Source of the DNA: Metabacillus arenae
GTDB lineage: Bacteria; Bacillota; Bacilli; Bacillales; Bacillaceae
Reading direction: 5' to 3'
Assembly: GCF_014773385.1 (NCBI RefSeq)
Contig: NZ_JACXAI010000040.1
Location: 1 to 53,483, forward strand
Length of the DNA: 53,483 nucleotides
In this document: piece by piece, positions 9,089 to 17,406 of the stretch
How positions within the stretch are numbered: position 1 is the first letter of the stretch
How the letters are laid out: every line of letters starts with the position of its first letter
Notes under the pieces: model-generated
The model's input: the letters and a program-made list of their open reading frames with translations, nothing else
Told to the model about the DNA's origin: nothing
The model's database searches: none
Made by a program: the position numbers and the translations under genes

Positions 9089-9119
9089 TAACATCACGTA
9101 ACGGTTTATATTGATGTTA
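9089..9119 (+). promoter_or_regulatory. Possible MerR-type operator
   Basis: TAACATCA (9089-9096) and TGATGTTA (9112-9119) are perfect inverted arms 15 bp apart, 33 bp upstream of the merR remnant. MerR regulators bind such dyads within long promoter spacers, so this could be the autoregulatory site of the former gene. Confidence 0.45.
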
Positions 9120-9151
9120 CCTGTAAAAAAATAGTCGCGCGAAAAGAGGGG

Positions 9152-9303
9152 ATGATGATTACATGTAAGAAAAATTGGAAAGTTGGCGAATTTGCAAAAT
9201 TAACAGGTTTAACAGTCCGAACACTACGATATTATGATCAAATCGGCTTGTGTTCCCCATCAGACCATTCTGATTCGGGATAAAGGCTGTATGAGAAAGA
9301 GAA
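9152..9303 (+). pseudogene. MerR-family regulator, N-terminal fragment with stop
   Basis: Starting at ATG 9152, behind GAGGGG, the frame reads WKVGEFAKLTGLTVRTLRYY, the typical MerR winged-helix start, followed by DQIGLCSPSDHSDSG. A TAA then replaces the residue expected before RLYE, and the reading stops matching soon after. The effector and dimerisation parts are gone. A complete copy of the four-unit repeat begins 27 bp later, so the gene was cut off at or near that element. Confidence 0.8.
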
Positions 9304-9329
9304 TTCGTTAGTCATCATAGGTGTCGTTT

Positions 9330-9431
9330 TTTGTCGAACAATCGATAAATTGAAAAAATCGAAGATATATTCCACAATTTCGAAGATGAAAATGAAATAT
9401 CGCAGATAAATTCAAAAAAATCGAAGATAAG
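9330..9431 (+). repeat. TTCGAAGATA four-unit element, copy at 9.3 kb
   Basis: The head TTTGTCGAACAATCGATAAA is followed by units whose CGAAGAT (or CGCAGAT) starts fall at 9360, 9381, 9401 and 9422, giving the same 21, 20 and 21 bp spacing as the other copies. The cytosine of ATCGAT lies 17 bp before the first unit, again identical. It abuts the broken merR gene. Confidence 0.85.
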
Positions 9432-9795
9432 TTGAAAAATCACTGACTGAAAAGGAATTATACAAAAGAAAATATTGAATGGAGATATGTTCTATACAGT
9501 TTTTTTGTACTGTGGGAAAAATTTAGTTCTTTTTCTTATGTTTTTTTAATGATTTTTTCAAATTATTTGATGCTTATTTCTCAAAAAATCGGTGAAAATA
9601 GGAATGTATGAAAAGTAGGATTTGTGATTAATTTATAGGGAGAATTGAAGAGCCCATGCTTTTTTATCAGTTAAGTAAGTATAAGTTAAATAGAGTATTA
9701 ATAGGATAAAGAGTGTTATCATGGTCCATCGGTCCTTAGGTCATAAGTCAATCCGCCCGAGAATGTAAAAGAATAACCTTCTTAACGGCTCGTAA
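9432..9795. other. Intergenic stretch without recognisable gene
   Basis: AT-rich sequence, including T-runs at 9528-9560. No ORF, strong hairpin or repeat that I could support was seen. Confidence 0.4.
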
Positions 9796-9942
9796 ATGAA
9801 ATTTACACAACAAATTGTTGTACCTTATGAAGAGAATTGGACATCAGAAGACATCGAAAAAGCTCTTACTGATTATAACCGTGAATCCAAGCATGGTTGG
9901 AGCTTAATTTTCGACTCCTTGAAAGAAATAGTAGAAAATTAA
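9796..9942 (+). CDS. Short ORF of unknown function, possibly a fragment
   Basis: A 48-residue frame from ATG 9796, reading MKFTQQIVVPYEENWTSEDI and ending SLIFDSLKEIVEN. The composition looks protein-like (charged, no low complexity), but no good ribosome site precedes the ATG, so it is more likely the tail of a decayed gene than an expressed small protein. The family was not recognised. It lies 59 bp upstream of the VOC gene. Confidence 0.35.
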   Translation: MKFTQQIVVPYEENWTSEDIEKALTDYNRESKHGWSLIFDSLKEIVEN

Positions 9943-10001
9943 TTGTTAGATCTATCATTTCAAATAACCAAAATATTTATGAAAAGGAGAATTAGATCAC
10001 A

Positions 10002-10397
10002 ATGCAAAAAATTACAACCTTTTTAATGTTCGAAGGCAAGGCTGAAGAAGCAATGAATTACTATACTTCTTTGTTTGAGGACTCAGAAATAACGAGTATT
10101 TCTCGTTATGGAGCAAACGAAGCCGGTAAAGAGGGGACTGTCATACAAGCAACATTTTCTATAAAGGGACAAGAATTTATGTGTATTGACAGTTATGTGA
10201 AGCATGAATTTTCTTTCACACCTTCTATTTCATTATATGTAACATGTGATACAGAAGAAGAGATAGACCGCCTTTTTGAGAGCTTAAGTCAAGGCGGCGG
10301 TGTTTTAATGCCATTAGAGGCCTATCCGTTTAGTAAAAAGTTTTGTTGGATAGTTGATAAATTTGGAGTTTCATGGCAGCTTACTCTTTTAAGCTAA
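10002..10397 (+). CDS. VOC-superfamily protein (PhnB / 3-dmu-9_3-mt type)
   Basis: A 131-residue protein beginning MQKITTFLMFEGKAEEAMNY, the signature opening of the PhnB-like branch of the vicinal-oxygen-chelate fold. Later landmarks are FMCIDSYVKHEFSFTPSISL and the C-terminal FGVSWQL. These proteins are small cytoplasmic dimers, often annotated as demethylubiquinone methyltransferase-like without proof, so no reaction is assigned. The ribosome site AAAGGAGA lies about 11 nt before ATG. It appears to stand alone, ended by the strong terminator at 10501. Confidence 0.85.
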   Translation: MQKITTFLMFEGKAEEAMNYYTSLFEDSEITSISRYGANEAGKEGTVIQATFSIKGQEFMCIDSYVKHEFSFTPSISLYVTCDTEEEIDRLFESLSQGGGVLMPLEAYPFSKKFCWIVDKFGVSWQLTLLS

Positions 10398-10402
10398 TTG
10401 GG

Positions 10403-10426
10403 AGTAGAGAAAAGCATGGAGAAACC
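10403..10426 (+). repeat. 24-nt segment shared with the terminator at 19.56 kb
   Basis: The 24 nt from 10403, starting AGTAGAGAAAAGCATGG, are identical to 19558-19581. At 19.56 kb this sequence forms the left arm of a terminator; here the right arm is missing, so it is probably a decayed copy. Confidence 0.6.
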
Positions 10427-10500
10427 GTTCAAGGTATAATAAAGATAAACATTCTGTTTTTAAACAACTAATTTTATGTATGAAAAACCCACTCAACTAT

Positions 10501-10533
10501 AAAAAGGCCAAACTAGAAAGGTTTGGCCTTTTT
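10501..10533. terminator. Bidirectional rho-independent terminator
   Basis: AAAAAGGCCAAAC (10501-10513) and GTTTGGCCTTTTT (10521-10533) form a perfect 13-bp stem around a 7-nt loop, with a T-tract on the right and an A-tract on the left. It closes the VOC transcript and could also stop leftward transcription. Confidence 0.85.
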
Positions 10534-10570
10534 ATAGTTTTCGTAATATTTCTAGATCCCTAGTCAAAGC

Positions 10571-10664
10571 GCAGAAGAGAAAACGGGCATCATAACGCAC
10601 GTTTGAATTCCAAAGTTGGAGCGAAGAAAAGAAAAAGGGTATCATAACACGCGTTTGATTCCAA
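10571..10664 (+). repeat. Two-copy tandem repeat, period 50 bp
   Basis: Two units of about 43-44 bp starting at 10571 and 10621 share GGGCATCATAACGCACGTTTG / GGGTATCATAACACGCGTTTG-like cores (differing at a few positions) and both end in GATTCCAA or AATTCCAA. No coding function is apparent. Confidence 0.65.
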
Positions 10665-10680
10665 TATTCAGGATCTAAAT

Positions 10681-10760
10681 TACCGTCGTTAATCTATTCG
10701 CTAAAGGTGCAAATAATTTTCTAACGATGCAAATATTCCAATAACGGTACCAATATCGGC
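10681..10760 (+). repeat. Four tandem 20-bp units
   Basis: Units begin at 10681, 10701, 10721 and 10741. The middle two are CTAAAGGTGCAAATAATTTT and CTAACGATGCAAATATTCCA, and the fourth is ATAACGGTACCAATATCGGC. The first is more diverged. The exact 20-bp period puts them in near-helical phase. The sequence is unrelated to the TTCGAAGATA element, but the four-unit layout is similar. Confidence 0.6.
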
Positions 10761-10805
10761 TGACAGTCTACCCCTTATAAGGAACTCGCGCGTCATTCCA
10801 TCCTT

Positions 10806-12468
<1,663 letters not shown>

Positions 12469-12486
12469 TCTTCATTACCCCTTTCT

Positions 12487-12804
12487 TTATTGGTTTTGCT
12501 TCATCTGCGCCTCCGCTTTTTTGATGAGTGCTTTTGAAGACTTGATCGCAACATGAGTTGGAATTTTTACGACAGTCTTATGGTCAAAACGTTCTTTTCC
12601 AGTAATATTGACATCTGCGGCAATAATGACGAGATCCGCTTCTTTAATTTCTTGAGCCGTCAACTCTTCTTCCACACCAATCGTTCCTTGCGTCTCAACA
12701 CGGATGTTGTGACCAAGCGATTGGGCCCCTTTTATTAGTTTTTCCTTTGCGAGATACGTGTGAGCAATTCCAGCTGTACATGCTGCTACACCAACGATTT
12801 TCAT
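12487..12804 (-). CDS. PTS fructose-family EIIB component
   Basis: A 105-residue cytoplasmic phosphotransfer protein. The phosphocysteine motif is VGVAACTAGIAHTYLAKEKL, with Cys9 as the predicted acceptor, the standard IIB-Fru pattern. IIADVNITGKERFD later matches the family. It lies between the IIA gene (15 bp upstream) and the IIC gene (18 bp downstream), which supports one transcript and a complete sugar-specific PTS made of three proteins. Confidence 0.9.
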   Translation of the reverse strand: MKIVGVAACTAGIAHTYLAKEKLIKGAQSLGHNIRVETQGTIGVEEELTAQEIKEADLVIIAADVNITGKERFDHKTVVKIPTHVAIKSSKALIKKAEAQMKQNQ

Positions 12805-12819
12805 TTCAATTCCTCCTTT

Positions 12820-13281
12820 TTAGGACTGGTGTTCTTTTTGAAAAACATTGATAATTTCCTGAGGATATTCTGAATGTAGAAGTCGCTCGCACACATGCTC
12901 ATCTGCAAGCGCTCCTGCTACCTGAGCAAGCATTTTGATATGAACGGAACTGGCATCTGCTTTGCGAACCGCAAAAAGCATAATGACTCGTACAGGCTTA
13001 TCATCTAGAGTTTCCCACTCAATTTCTCCAGGAACCCTTCCAATCGCAATAGCATTTTTGATAACGCTTTCAGATTTTCCGTGAGGAATGGCGATCCCAT
13101 CGCCAATCCCCGTTTTCCCTTGTGCTTCTCTTGCATAGATGTCTTTGATAAATTGCTCTTTATTTGATATAAAACCCTTTTTCTCCAATAACATCGTCAA
13201 TTCTTCAATAGCTTGTTGTTTATTTTCCACCTGCATTGAAAGGTGTATTGTGTCGGTACTCATGACTTCCTGTAAATCCAT
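12820..13281 (-). CDS. PTS fructose-family EIIA component
   Basis: A 153-residue EIIA type-2 domain protein. The phosphohistidine is in GIGDGIAIPHGKS, and the protein also shows VRVIMLFAVRKAD and a C-terminal amphipathic region, as in IIA-Fru/IIA-Mtl. It should pass phosphate from HPr to the separate EIIB. It lies 18 bp after the aldolase gene and has an AGGAGAGG ribosome site. Confidence 0.9.
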   Translation of the reverse strand: MDLQEVMSTDTIHLSMQVENKQQAIEELTMLLEKKGFISNKEQFIKDIYAREAQGKTGIGDGIAIPHGKSESVIKNAIAIGRVPGEIEWETLDDKPVRVIMLFAVRKADASSVHIKMLAQVAGALADEHVCERLLHSEYPQEIINVFQKEHQS

Positions 13282-13299
13282 GTTGTTCCTCTCCTTTTA

Positions 13300-14178
13300 T
13301 TAAAATACGCTTAATTGATACAATTTCGCTTTATCAGTGGAACCAAACAAATCCATTTTTTGCTCTAATATTTTACAGGCTGCTTCATTCGCTTCTGGGA
13401 ACAAAACATCTGGTTCGAAATCTTCCGGTTTTTGAGAAAGTGTATCGCGCAGCTGATTGAAGAATGCTCGTTTCATATCGCTGGAAAGATTAATTTTGGC
13501 AATTCCATATTTCGTTGATTCTCTGATATCTTGATCCGGATTATCAGAACCTCCGTGCAATACTAAAGGAATGGATACTTTTTCATTTATTTTTTGAAGT
13601 CTATCAATTTGAATTTTCGGCTTCATATCTTTCGGATAGAAACCATGTGACGTCCCAATTGCCACAGCTAGTGTGTCAATATTGGTTCGCTCCACAAAAT
13701 CTTTCGCCTGATCGGGATCAGTATAAAGAATCTTTTCAGCGCCACCTTCACTGCTTCCTCCGGTATTGCCGATCGTTCCCAGCTCTCCTTCTACGGAAAT
13801 GCCGACTGAATGTGCGTATTGAACCGCTTCTTTTGTTAAGGCCACATTTTCTTCATATGGAAGATGGGAAGCATCCATCATAACTGAGGTATAACCATTT
13901 TTAATAGCTCTTGAGATATCCTCTATGCTTCCCCCGTGATCCAAATGGATAACGACCGGCACTTTAGCGCGGTGAGCTGCTTCTCGGCAATACGCTATAA
14001 AATCGTCACCGACGAGATTAATTTCATTTGGATGAATCTGAAGAATGGCTGGTGATTTTTTCTTCTCTGCTGTTGTTAAAATAGCCCGAACCAGTTCGCT
14101 GTTGGAGACATTGTAGGACCCAACGGCAAATTTTTCTTTATAAGCGACTGCGAGTAACTCTTTCATTGTTATTAACAT
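13300..14178 (-). CDS. Class II ketose-bisphosphate aldolase
   Basis: A 292-residue zinc-dependent aldolase of the FbaA/GatY/KbaY family. The metal and catalytic landmarks are PVVIHLDHGGS (catalytic Asp and Zn His), GYTSVMMDASHLPYEENV, VEGELGTIGNTGG, AIGTSHGFYP (Zn His) and LVLHGGSDNP (Zn His). It cleaves a ketose 1,6-bisphosphate or related ketose-1-phosphate to DHAP plus an aldehyde. Since a fructose-type PTS often yields ketose-1-phosphates and no 1-phosphofructokinase is present here, direct cleavage of a ketose-1-phosphate is a plausible inference. Confidence 0.88.
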   Translation of the reverse strand: MLITMKELLAVAYKEKFAVGSYNVSNSELVRAILTTAEKKKSPAILQIHPNEINLVGDDFIAYCREAAHRAKVPVVIHLDHGGSIEDISRAIKNGYTSVMMDASHLPYEENVALTKEAVQYAHSVGISVEGELGTIGNTGGSSEGGAEKILYTDPDQAKDFVERTNIDTLAVAIGTSHGFYPKDMKPKIQIDRLQKINEKVSIPLVLHGGSDNPDQDIRESTKYGIAKINLSSDMKRAFFNQLRDTLSQKPEDFEPDVLFPEANEAACKILEQKMDLFGSTDKAKLYQLSVF

Positions 14179-14199
14179 TTTTTATTCCTCCTGTGAAAT

Positions 14200-16053
14200 T
14201 TATTTCAGTACGTGTATATAATCATCAAACGACTCTGCTTCAAAAATAGCTTCTAATTTTTTCTCCGATATAATCAAATGATAGAGTTCGCGAAACAACT
14301 GTTCATATTGAAGGTGATCGTCTTCCTTTAGAAACAGAAAGAGTATTAAGCGAACACTCGATTTTCCCCACAAAATTTCTTTTTTATTAATGACTGCATA
14401 AATAGATGTCTCTTCGGTTGCACTTGTCATTGGATGAGGAAGAGCAACCCCATTTCCCACATCCGTAGTTGAAAGAAGTTCCCTTTGCAAAATACTTTCT
14501 TCAAAATCTTCCATGTTAAAATGGGTCAATGCCTGATGAATAAGATCTTCTTTAGATTCTGCATCCAAGATGGCAAACTTTTGATCCTCCATTAATTCTG
14601 AAAAAAGAGTAAGATAAACATTGTCTTTGATATTTAGCAGATCTTGCTCTTCCAAGAATTCATGAACGACGATCACTTTTTTATCTTTTACTTCCAATGG
14701 CACTGTGGACACAATTACTTTAATATGTTCCGGGATAAACGAAACGTTATCGACAGAATACAGTCCTTGTACTTTCATTTCCCGAAACCGTTTTTCAATT
14801 TTTTGTTTCAATAGACTGGATGTGGCAACGCCGCTGCTGCATACTATCGCTATCTCCATAAACTTTTTCTCATCCAGCCGTTCCAAAGCGGACTGTATAT
14901 GAAGTGCAATGAAACCTATTTCCTCTTCTTCAATCACTACCATCATTTGTTCTTGGATATTTTGCGAAAAATACACTGCCATGTGGTAAGCCTGCAAGTA
15001 TTGTGTCTTGATCTTTTCGATAAACGGATTTTCAATCTCTAACCTATATTTCATCGGATAAATGGCTTTTGAAACGTGATAATACAAGCCCATTAATAAC
15101 TGCTCATCTTCCAACAAAGGATAACCGAATCGAAAAGCCAGCTTCTCCAAAGAAGAGGATATCAATGCCAACATTTCATCCTGTTCAATATCCAAAGCAT
15201 TGTTCTGCCATTCCCAGTTGCCAATTTTCTTACTAAGCAAATAAATGATCAAATATTTTCTTTCCGTTTCAGGAACGGCAATGCCGCTTACGTCTTCTAA
15301 ATATGTTGCTATTCTATCTGCAAGGTCTTGTTCTTTGGCAGTTGTTATGCCTTCCTTTACTTCCGATATATCAACAATATATCCTTTTTCAATACGCCTT
15401 CTCGTAATAAGCAAATGAACGAGGATTTGATCTAGTATGTTAAGTGAAACCGTCATTTGCCTGTCATAAATCTCATTTTTGATCATATTAAGCATGTTCG
15501 CTATCTCTTCTTTGCTATACCATTCACGAAACATCAGATAGGCGGACCGGATAATCTCTTCTTCCGTTGCATTCTTTTTCTGGATCATTCCCTCAAGCAA
15601 GGCACGCTTTTCCAGTTCGGCTCCGATCAGCCTCACTCCGTGAAAGGGTTTCGCTTCAATGTAGACGCCATTGTATTTTTCTTTACAAATCAATGAAATT
15701 TTTTGAATATCTAAGCGAATCGTACGGGATGAATAGTAGATTTGATCTGCCAATTCTGAATAAACCGTATACCCGTCTCGCTCCATAAGTGTTTTAATAA
15801 TGTAGAAAGAACGCTCTTCAAAATGTTGATGGTCCTTTTCCTGAAATTTTTCCAAGGAACCTGTCAACTTGTAGCCATACCGGTTGTTTGACTCGATAAC
15901 GGCATCAATTAATAAGGATTCATTTAATTCTTTTATATCGTTTCTGATTGTTCTTACACTCACCCCCAATTTCTCACTTAGATAGGTACCAAGCACATAT
16001 TCTGTTTTTTTGGTCTGAAGCAAATAGAGCAACTTTGATTGTCGTTCTTTCAC
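14200..16053 (-). CDS. PRD-containing transcriptional activator (ManR/MtlR type) with EIIB and EIIA domains
   Basis: A 617-residue modular regulator. It has an N-terminal HTH (SKLLYLLQTKKTEYVLGTYL, then KLGVSVRTIRNDIKELNESL), a second HTH-like region near 90-125 (YSELADQIYYSSRTIRLDIQ), two PRD domains about 175-390, a BglG-type EIIB domain about 400-490 (IAIVCSSGVATSSLLKQKI, with Cys), and a C-terminal EIIA domain (DVGNGVALPHPMTSA, with His). PTS-mediated phosphorylation normally tunes such activators. It is the first gene of the operon and reads from the divergent region that also serves the TetR gene. Candidate CRE sites lie just upstream. Confidence 0.9.
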   Translation of the reverse strand: MKERQSKLLYLLQTKKTEYVLGTYLSEKLGVSVRTIRNDIKELNESLLIDAVIESNNRYGYKLTGSLEKFQEKDHQHFEERSFYIIKTLMERDGYTVYSELADQIYYSSRTIRLDIQKISLICKEKYNGVYIEAKPFHGVRLIGAELEKRALLEGMIQKKNATEEEIIRSAYLMFREWYSKEEIANMLNMIKNEIYDRQMTVSLNILDQILVHLLITRRRIEKGYIVDISEVKEGITTAKEQDLADRIATYLEDVSGIAVPETERKYLIIYLLSKKIGNWEWQNNALDIEQDEMLALISSSLEKLAFRFGYPLLEDEQLLMGLYYHVSKAIYPMKYRLEIENPFIEKIKTQYLQAYHMAVYFSQNIQEQMMVVIEEEEIGFIALHIQSALERLDEKKFMEIAIVCSSGVATSSLLKQKIEKRFREMKVQGLYSVDNVSFIPEHIKVIVSTVPLEVKDKKVIVVHEFLEEQDLLNIKDNVYLTLFSELMEDQKFAILDAESKEDLIHQALTHFNMEDFEESILQRELLSTTDVGNGVALPHPMTSATEETSIYAVINKKEILWGKSSVRLILFLFLKEDDHLQYEQLFRELYHLIISEKKLEAIFEAESFDDYIHVLK

Positions 16054-16077
16054 CTCGTTCCCTCCTTATGTACTAAT

Positions 16078-16092
16078 CGTAACCGTTTTCAT
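16078..16092 (-). promoter_or_regulatory. Candidate CcpA site (cre) before the lyxose/PTS operon
   Basis: On the minus strand the sequence is ATGAAAACGGTTACG, which fits the cre pattern WTGNAANCGNWNNCW at all but the last position. It ends 25 bp upstream of the activator start. Catabolite repression by CcpA is inferred. Confidence 0.55.
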
Positions 16093-16159
16093 TATTGTAA
16101 ACTAGCGATAATATTTTCCTGTCTAATCAGGAAATCATTTTCAAATGACTTCCTTGTTA

Positions 16160-16174
16160 TGTTTACGGTTTTAA
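16160..16174 (-). promoter_or_regulatory. Second candidate cre
   Basis: On the minus strand TTAAAACCGTAAACA matches the cre pattern with one mismatch (A for the G at position 3). It lies 82 bp from the first candidate. Confidence 0.4.
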
Positions 16175-16306
16175 AATTTAATAGCTTTCTTCTGGAATAA
16201 TTTCGTCAGAATTTAATGAAATGAACATGTTTGCTCAATTTTTCATTTACCCGTGTTTAATAGATTTTTACAATTTCATAGTTTTATCAAATTATTGGCA
16301 ATAAAA

Positions 16307-16334
16307 TTGACAACAGGGGAGAAGATGTTATATA
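16307..16334 (+). promoter_or_regulatory. Sigma-A-like promoter of the tetR gene
   Basis: TTGACA (16307-16312) and TATATA (16329-16334) are separated by 16 bp. The operator-like palindrome starts 4 bp later, so repressor binding would cover the start site. Confidence 0.65.
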
Positions 16335-16337
16335 GTT

Positions 16338-16357
16338 ATGTCAGTACTTACTAACAT
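16338..16357. promoter_or_regulatory. Operator of the TetR regulator at its own promoter
   Basis: ATGTCAGTACTTACTAACAT is a near-perfect palindrome (arms ATGTCAGTA and TACTAACAT with one mismatch). Its left half, ATGTCAGT, is shared with all four operator-like sites upstream of the MFS gene, tying them to the same regulator. Confidence 0.7.
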
Positions 16358-16381
16358 TTTTTATGATAGAGGTTATTTTAA

Positions 16382-16972
16382 ATGAATGAACATAAAAAGA
16401 CGAATACTTCTGATAAAATTATGCTTGCTGCCATAGATCTTATGGCGGAAAGGGGATATAACGGCGTAACGACTCAAGAAATTGCAGACAAAGCTGGATT
16501 TAGTGAAAAAACGCTGTTTAGACACTTTCAAAGTAAACAAACCTTATTAGAGTCAGCCTTTACTCGTTACCATTATGGAGAAGAGATGAAAGACCTCTTT
16601 GCTGAGAAAATAACATGGGATCTTTATACTGACTTGCTCATGATTTGCCGAAGCTATCACAGGATCATGTATGAGAATCGAAAGCTGATCCAAATTATTA
16701 TAAAAGTGGGTAGTAACCTTCCCGAACTTCGTGAAAATACTCATGATCATCCTCGGCAGTTAAAGGTGCTGTTAACTGAATACTTCGAAGAAATGTATAA
16801 CAAAGGAAAAATCATTCAAACAGATCCCGAAAGAAAGGCTGTTGCTTTTCTGTATATGAATTATGGCGCAGCTATGGGCAGGATACACAATGATCCAATT
16901 CTCGATAACATTTCCAACGAAGCCTTTAACGAAGAAATTGTCTCGATATTTACTAGGACGCTGACCCCCTAG
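16382..16972 (+). CDS. TetR-family repressor of the adjacent MFS pump
   Basis: A 196-residue TetR/AcrR regulator. The N-terminal HTH spans about 12-58: KIMLAAIDLMAERGYNGVTT, then QEIADKAGFSEKTLFRHFQS. The C-terminal ligand domain is not diagnostic. The ATG follows an AGAGG site. It is transcribed in the same direction as the pump 434 bp downstream, and related palindromes at its own promoter and four times before the pump strongly suggest autoregulation and control of the pump. The inducer is unknown. Confidence 0.9.
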   Translation: MNEHKKTNTSDKIMLAAIDLMAERGYNGVTTQEIADKAGFSEKTLFRHFQSKQTLLESAFTRYHYGEEMKDLFAEKITWDLYTDLLMICRSYHRIMYENRKLIQIIIKVGSNLPELRENTHDHPRQLKVLLTEYFEEMYNKGKIIQTDPERKAVAFLYMNYGAAMGRIHNDPILDNISNEAFNEEIVSIFTRTLTP

Positions 16973-16989
16973 TACTTATCTGTAATTGA

Positions 16990-17009
16990 ATGTCAGTCAG
17001 TAGTGACAT
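16990..17009. promoter_or_regulatory. Operator copy 1 of the pump array
   Basis: ATGTCAGTCAGTAGTGACAT, with perfect outer arms ATGTCA and TGACAT. Confidence 0.7.
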
Positions 17010-17061
17010 GCATGATTATATAAGGAGGTGAAATTACTTATCTAGAAAGGAGTAATAAAAC

Positions 17062-17112
17062 ATGGAGCAAGATGTTAAAAACACTTTTTTTAAAAAGTTA
17101 AATGTCAGTTAG
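17062..17112 (+). CDS. Leader peptide 1 of the pump array (16 aa)
   Basis: MEQDVKNTFFKKLNVS, starting 9 nt after an AAAGGAG ribosome site identical to that of the pump. The start resembles the pump N-terminus MDQDVQ. The stop TAG lies inside operator copy 2. It probably arose by duplication; a role in translation or transcript stability is possible but unproven. Confidence 0.55.
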   Translation: MEQDVKNTFFKKLNVS

Positions 17113-17121
17113 TAGTGATAT
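17102..17121. promoter_or_regulatory. Operator copy 2 of the pump array
   Basis: ATGTCAGTTAGTAGTGATAT, differing from copy 1 at two positions, one of which weakens the right arm. Confidence 0.6.
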
Positions 17122-17173
17122 GCATAGTTAAATAAGGAGGTGATATTATCTATTTAGAAAGGAGTAATAAAAC

Positions 17174-17242
17174 ATGGAGCAAGATGTCAAAAACATTTTT
17201 TTAAAAAGTCGAATGTCAGTCAGTAGTGACACACGTAGTTAA
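17174..17242 (+). CDS. Leader peptide 2 of the pump array (22 aa)
   Basis: MEQDVKNIFLKSRMSVSSDT followed by RS and TAA. A one-base length difference relative to unit 1 lets the frame run through operator copy 3. It has the same ribosome site as the pump. Confidence 0.5.
   Translation: MEQDVKNIFLKSRMSVSSDTRS
17213..17232. promoter_or_regulatory. Operator copy 3 of the pump array
   Basis: ATGTCAGTCAGTAGTGACAC, one base different from copy 1 at the end of the right arm. Confidence 0.65.
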
Positions 17243-17284
17243 ATAAGGAGGTGAAATTACCTATCTAGAAAGGAGTAATAAAAC

Positions 17285-17323
17285 ATGAAGCAAGATGGCC
17301 AAAACACTTTTTTTAATAGTTGA
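17285..17323 (+). CDS. Leader peptide 3 of the pump array (12 aa)
   Basis: MKQDGQNTFFNS with TGA ending exactly before operator copy 4. It has the same AAAGGAGTAATAAAAC leader as units 1 and 2. Confidence 0.5.
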   Translation: MKQDGQNTFFNS

Positions 17324-17343
17324 ATGTCAGTCAGTAGTGACAT
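17324..17343. promoter_or_regulatory. Operator copy 4 of the pump array
   Basis: ATGTCAGTCAGTAGTGACAT, identical to copy 1. It lies 63 bp before the pump start and is the pump-proximal operator. Confidence 0.7.
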
Positions 17344-17406
17344 GCGTAATTAAATAAAGGAGGTGTTGTTACCATTTAATTCTTATCTAGAAAGGAGTAA
17401 TAAAAG

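Larger units (their letters stand above)
16990..17406 (+). repeat. Four-fold tandem duplication of the pump operator/leader region
   Basis: Four units begin at 16990, 17102, 17213 and 17324 (periods 112, 111 and 111 bp). Each contains a 20-bp palindromic operator, TAAGGAGGTG (TAAAGGAGGTG in the fourth), CTAGAAAGGAGTAATAAAA and an ATG 72 bp after the operator start. In the last unit an 11-bp insertion places the ATG 83 bp downstream, and that ATG is the start of the MFS pump. The units differ by scattered substitutions, so the duplication is not a recent assembly artefact. Promoter elements inside the units could not be assigned with confidence. Confidence 0.95.

Noticed and set aside
17021-17040. 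GTG start directly after TAAGGAGGTG in each array unit
   Set aside because: The GTG overlaps the ribosome site with no spacer and opens only a five-codon frame ending in TAG.
16990-17406. Assembly duplication as the cause of the array
   Set aside because: The four units differ at many positions and the last has an 11-bp insertion, so they are true diverged copies.
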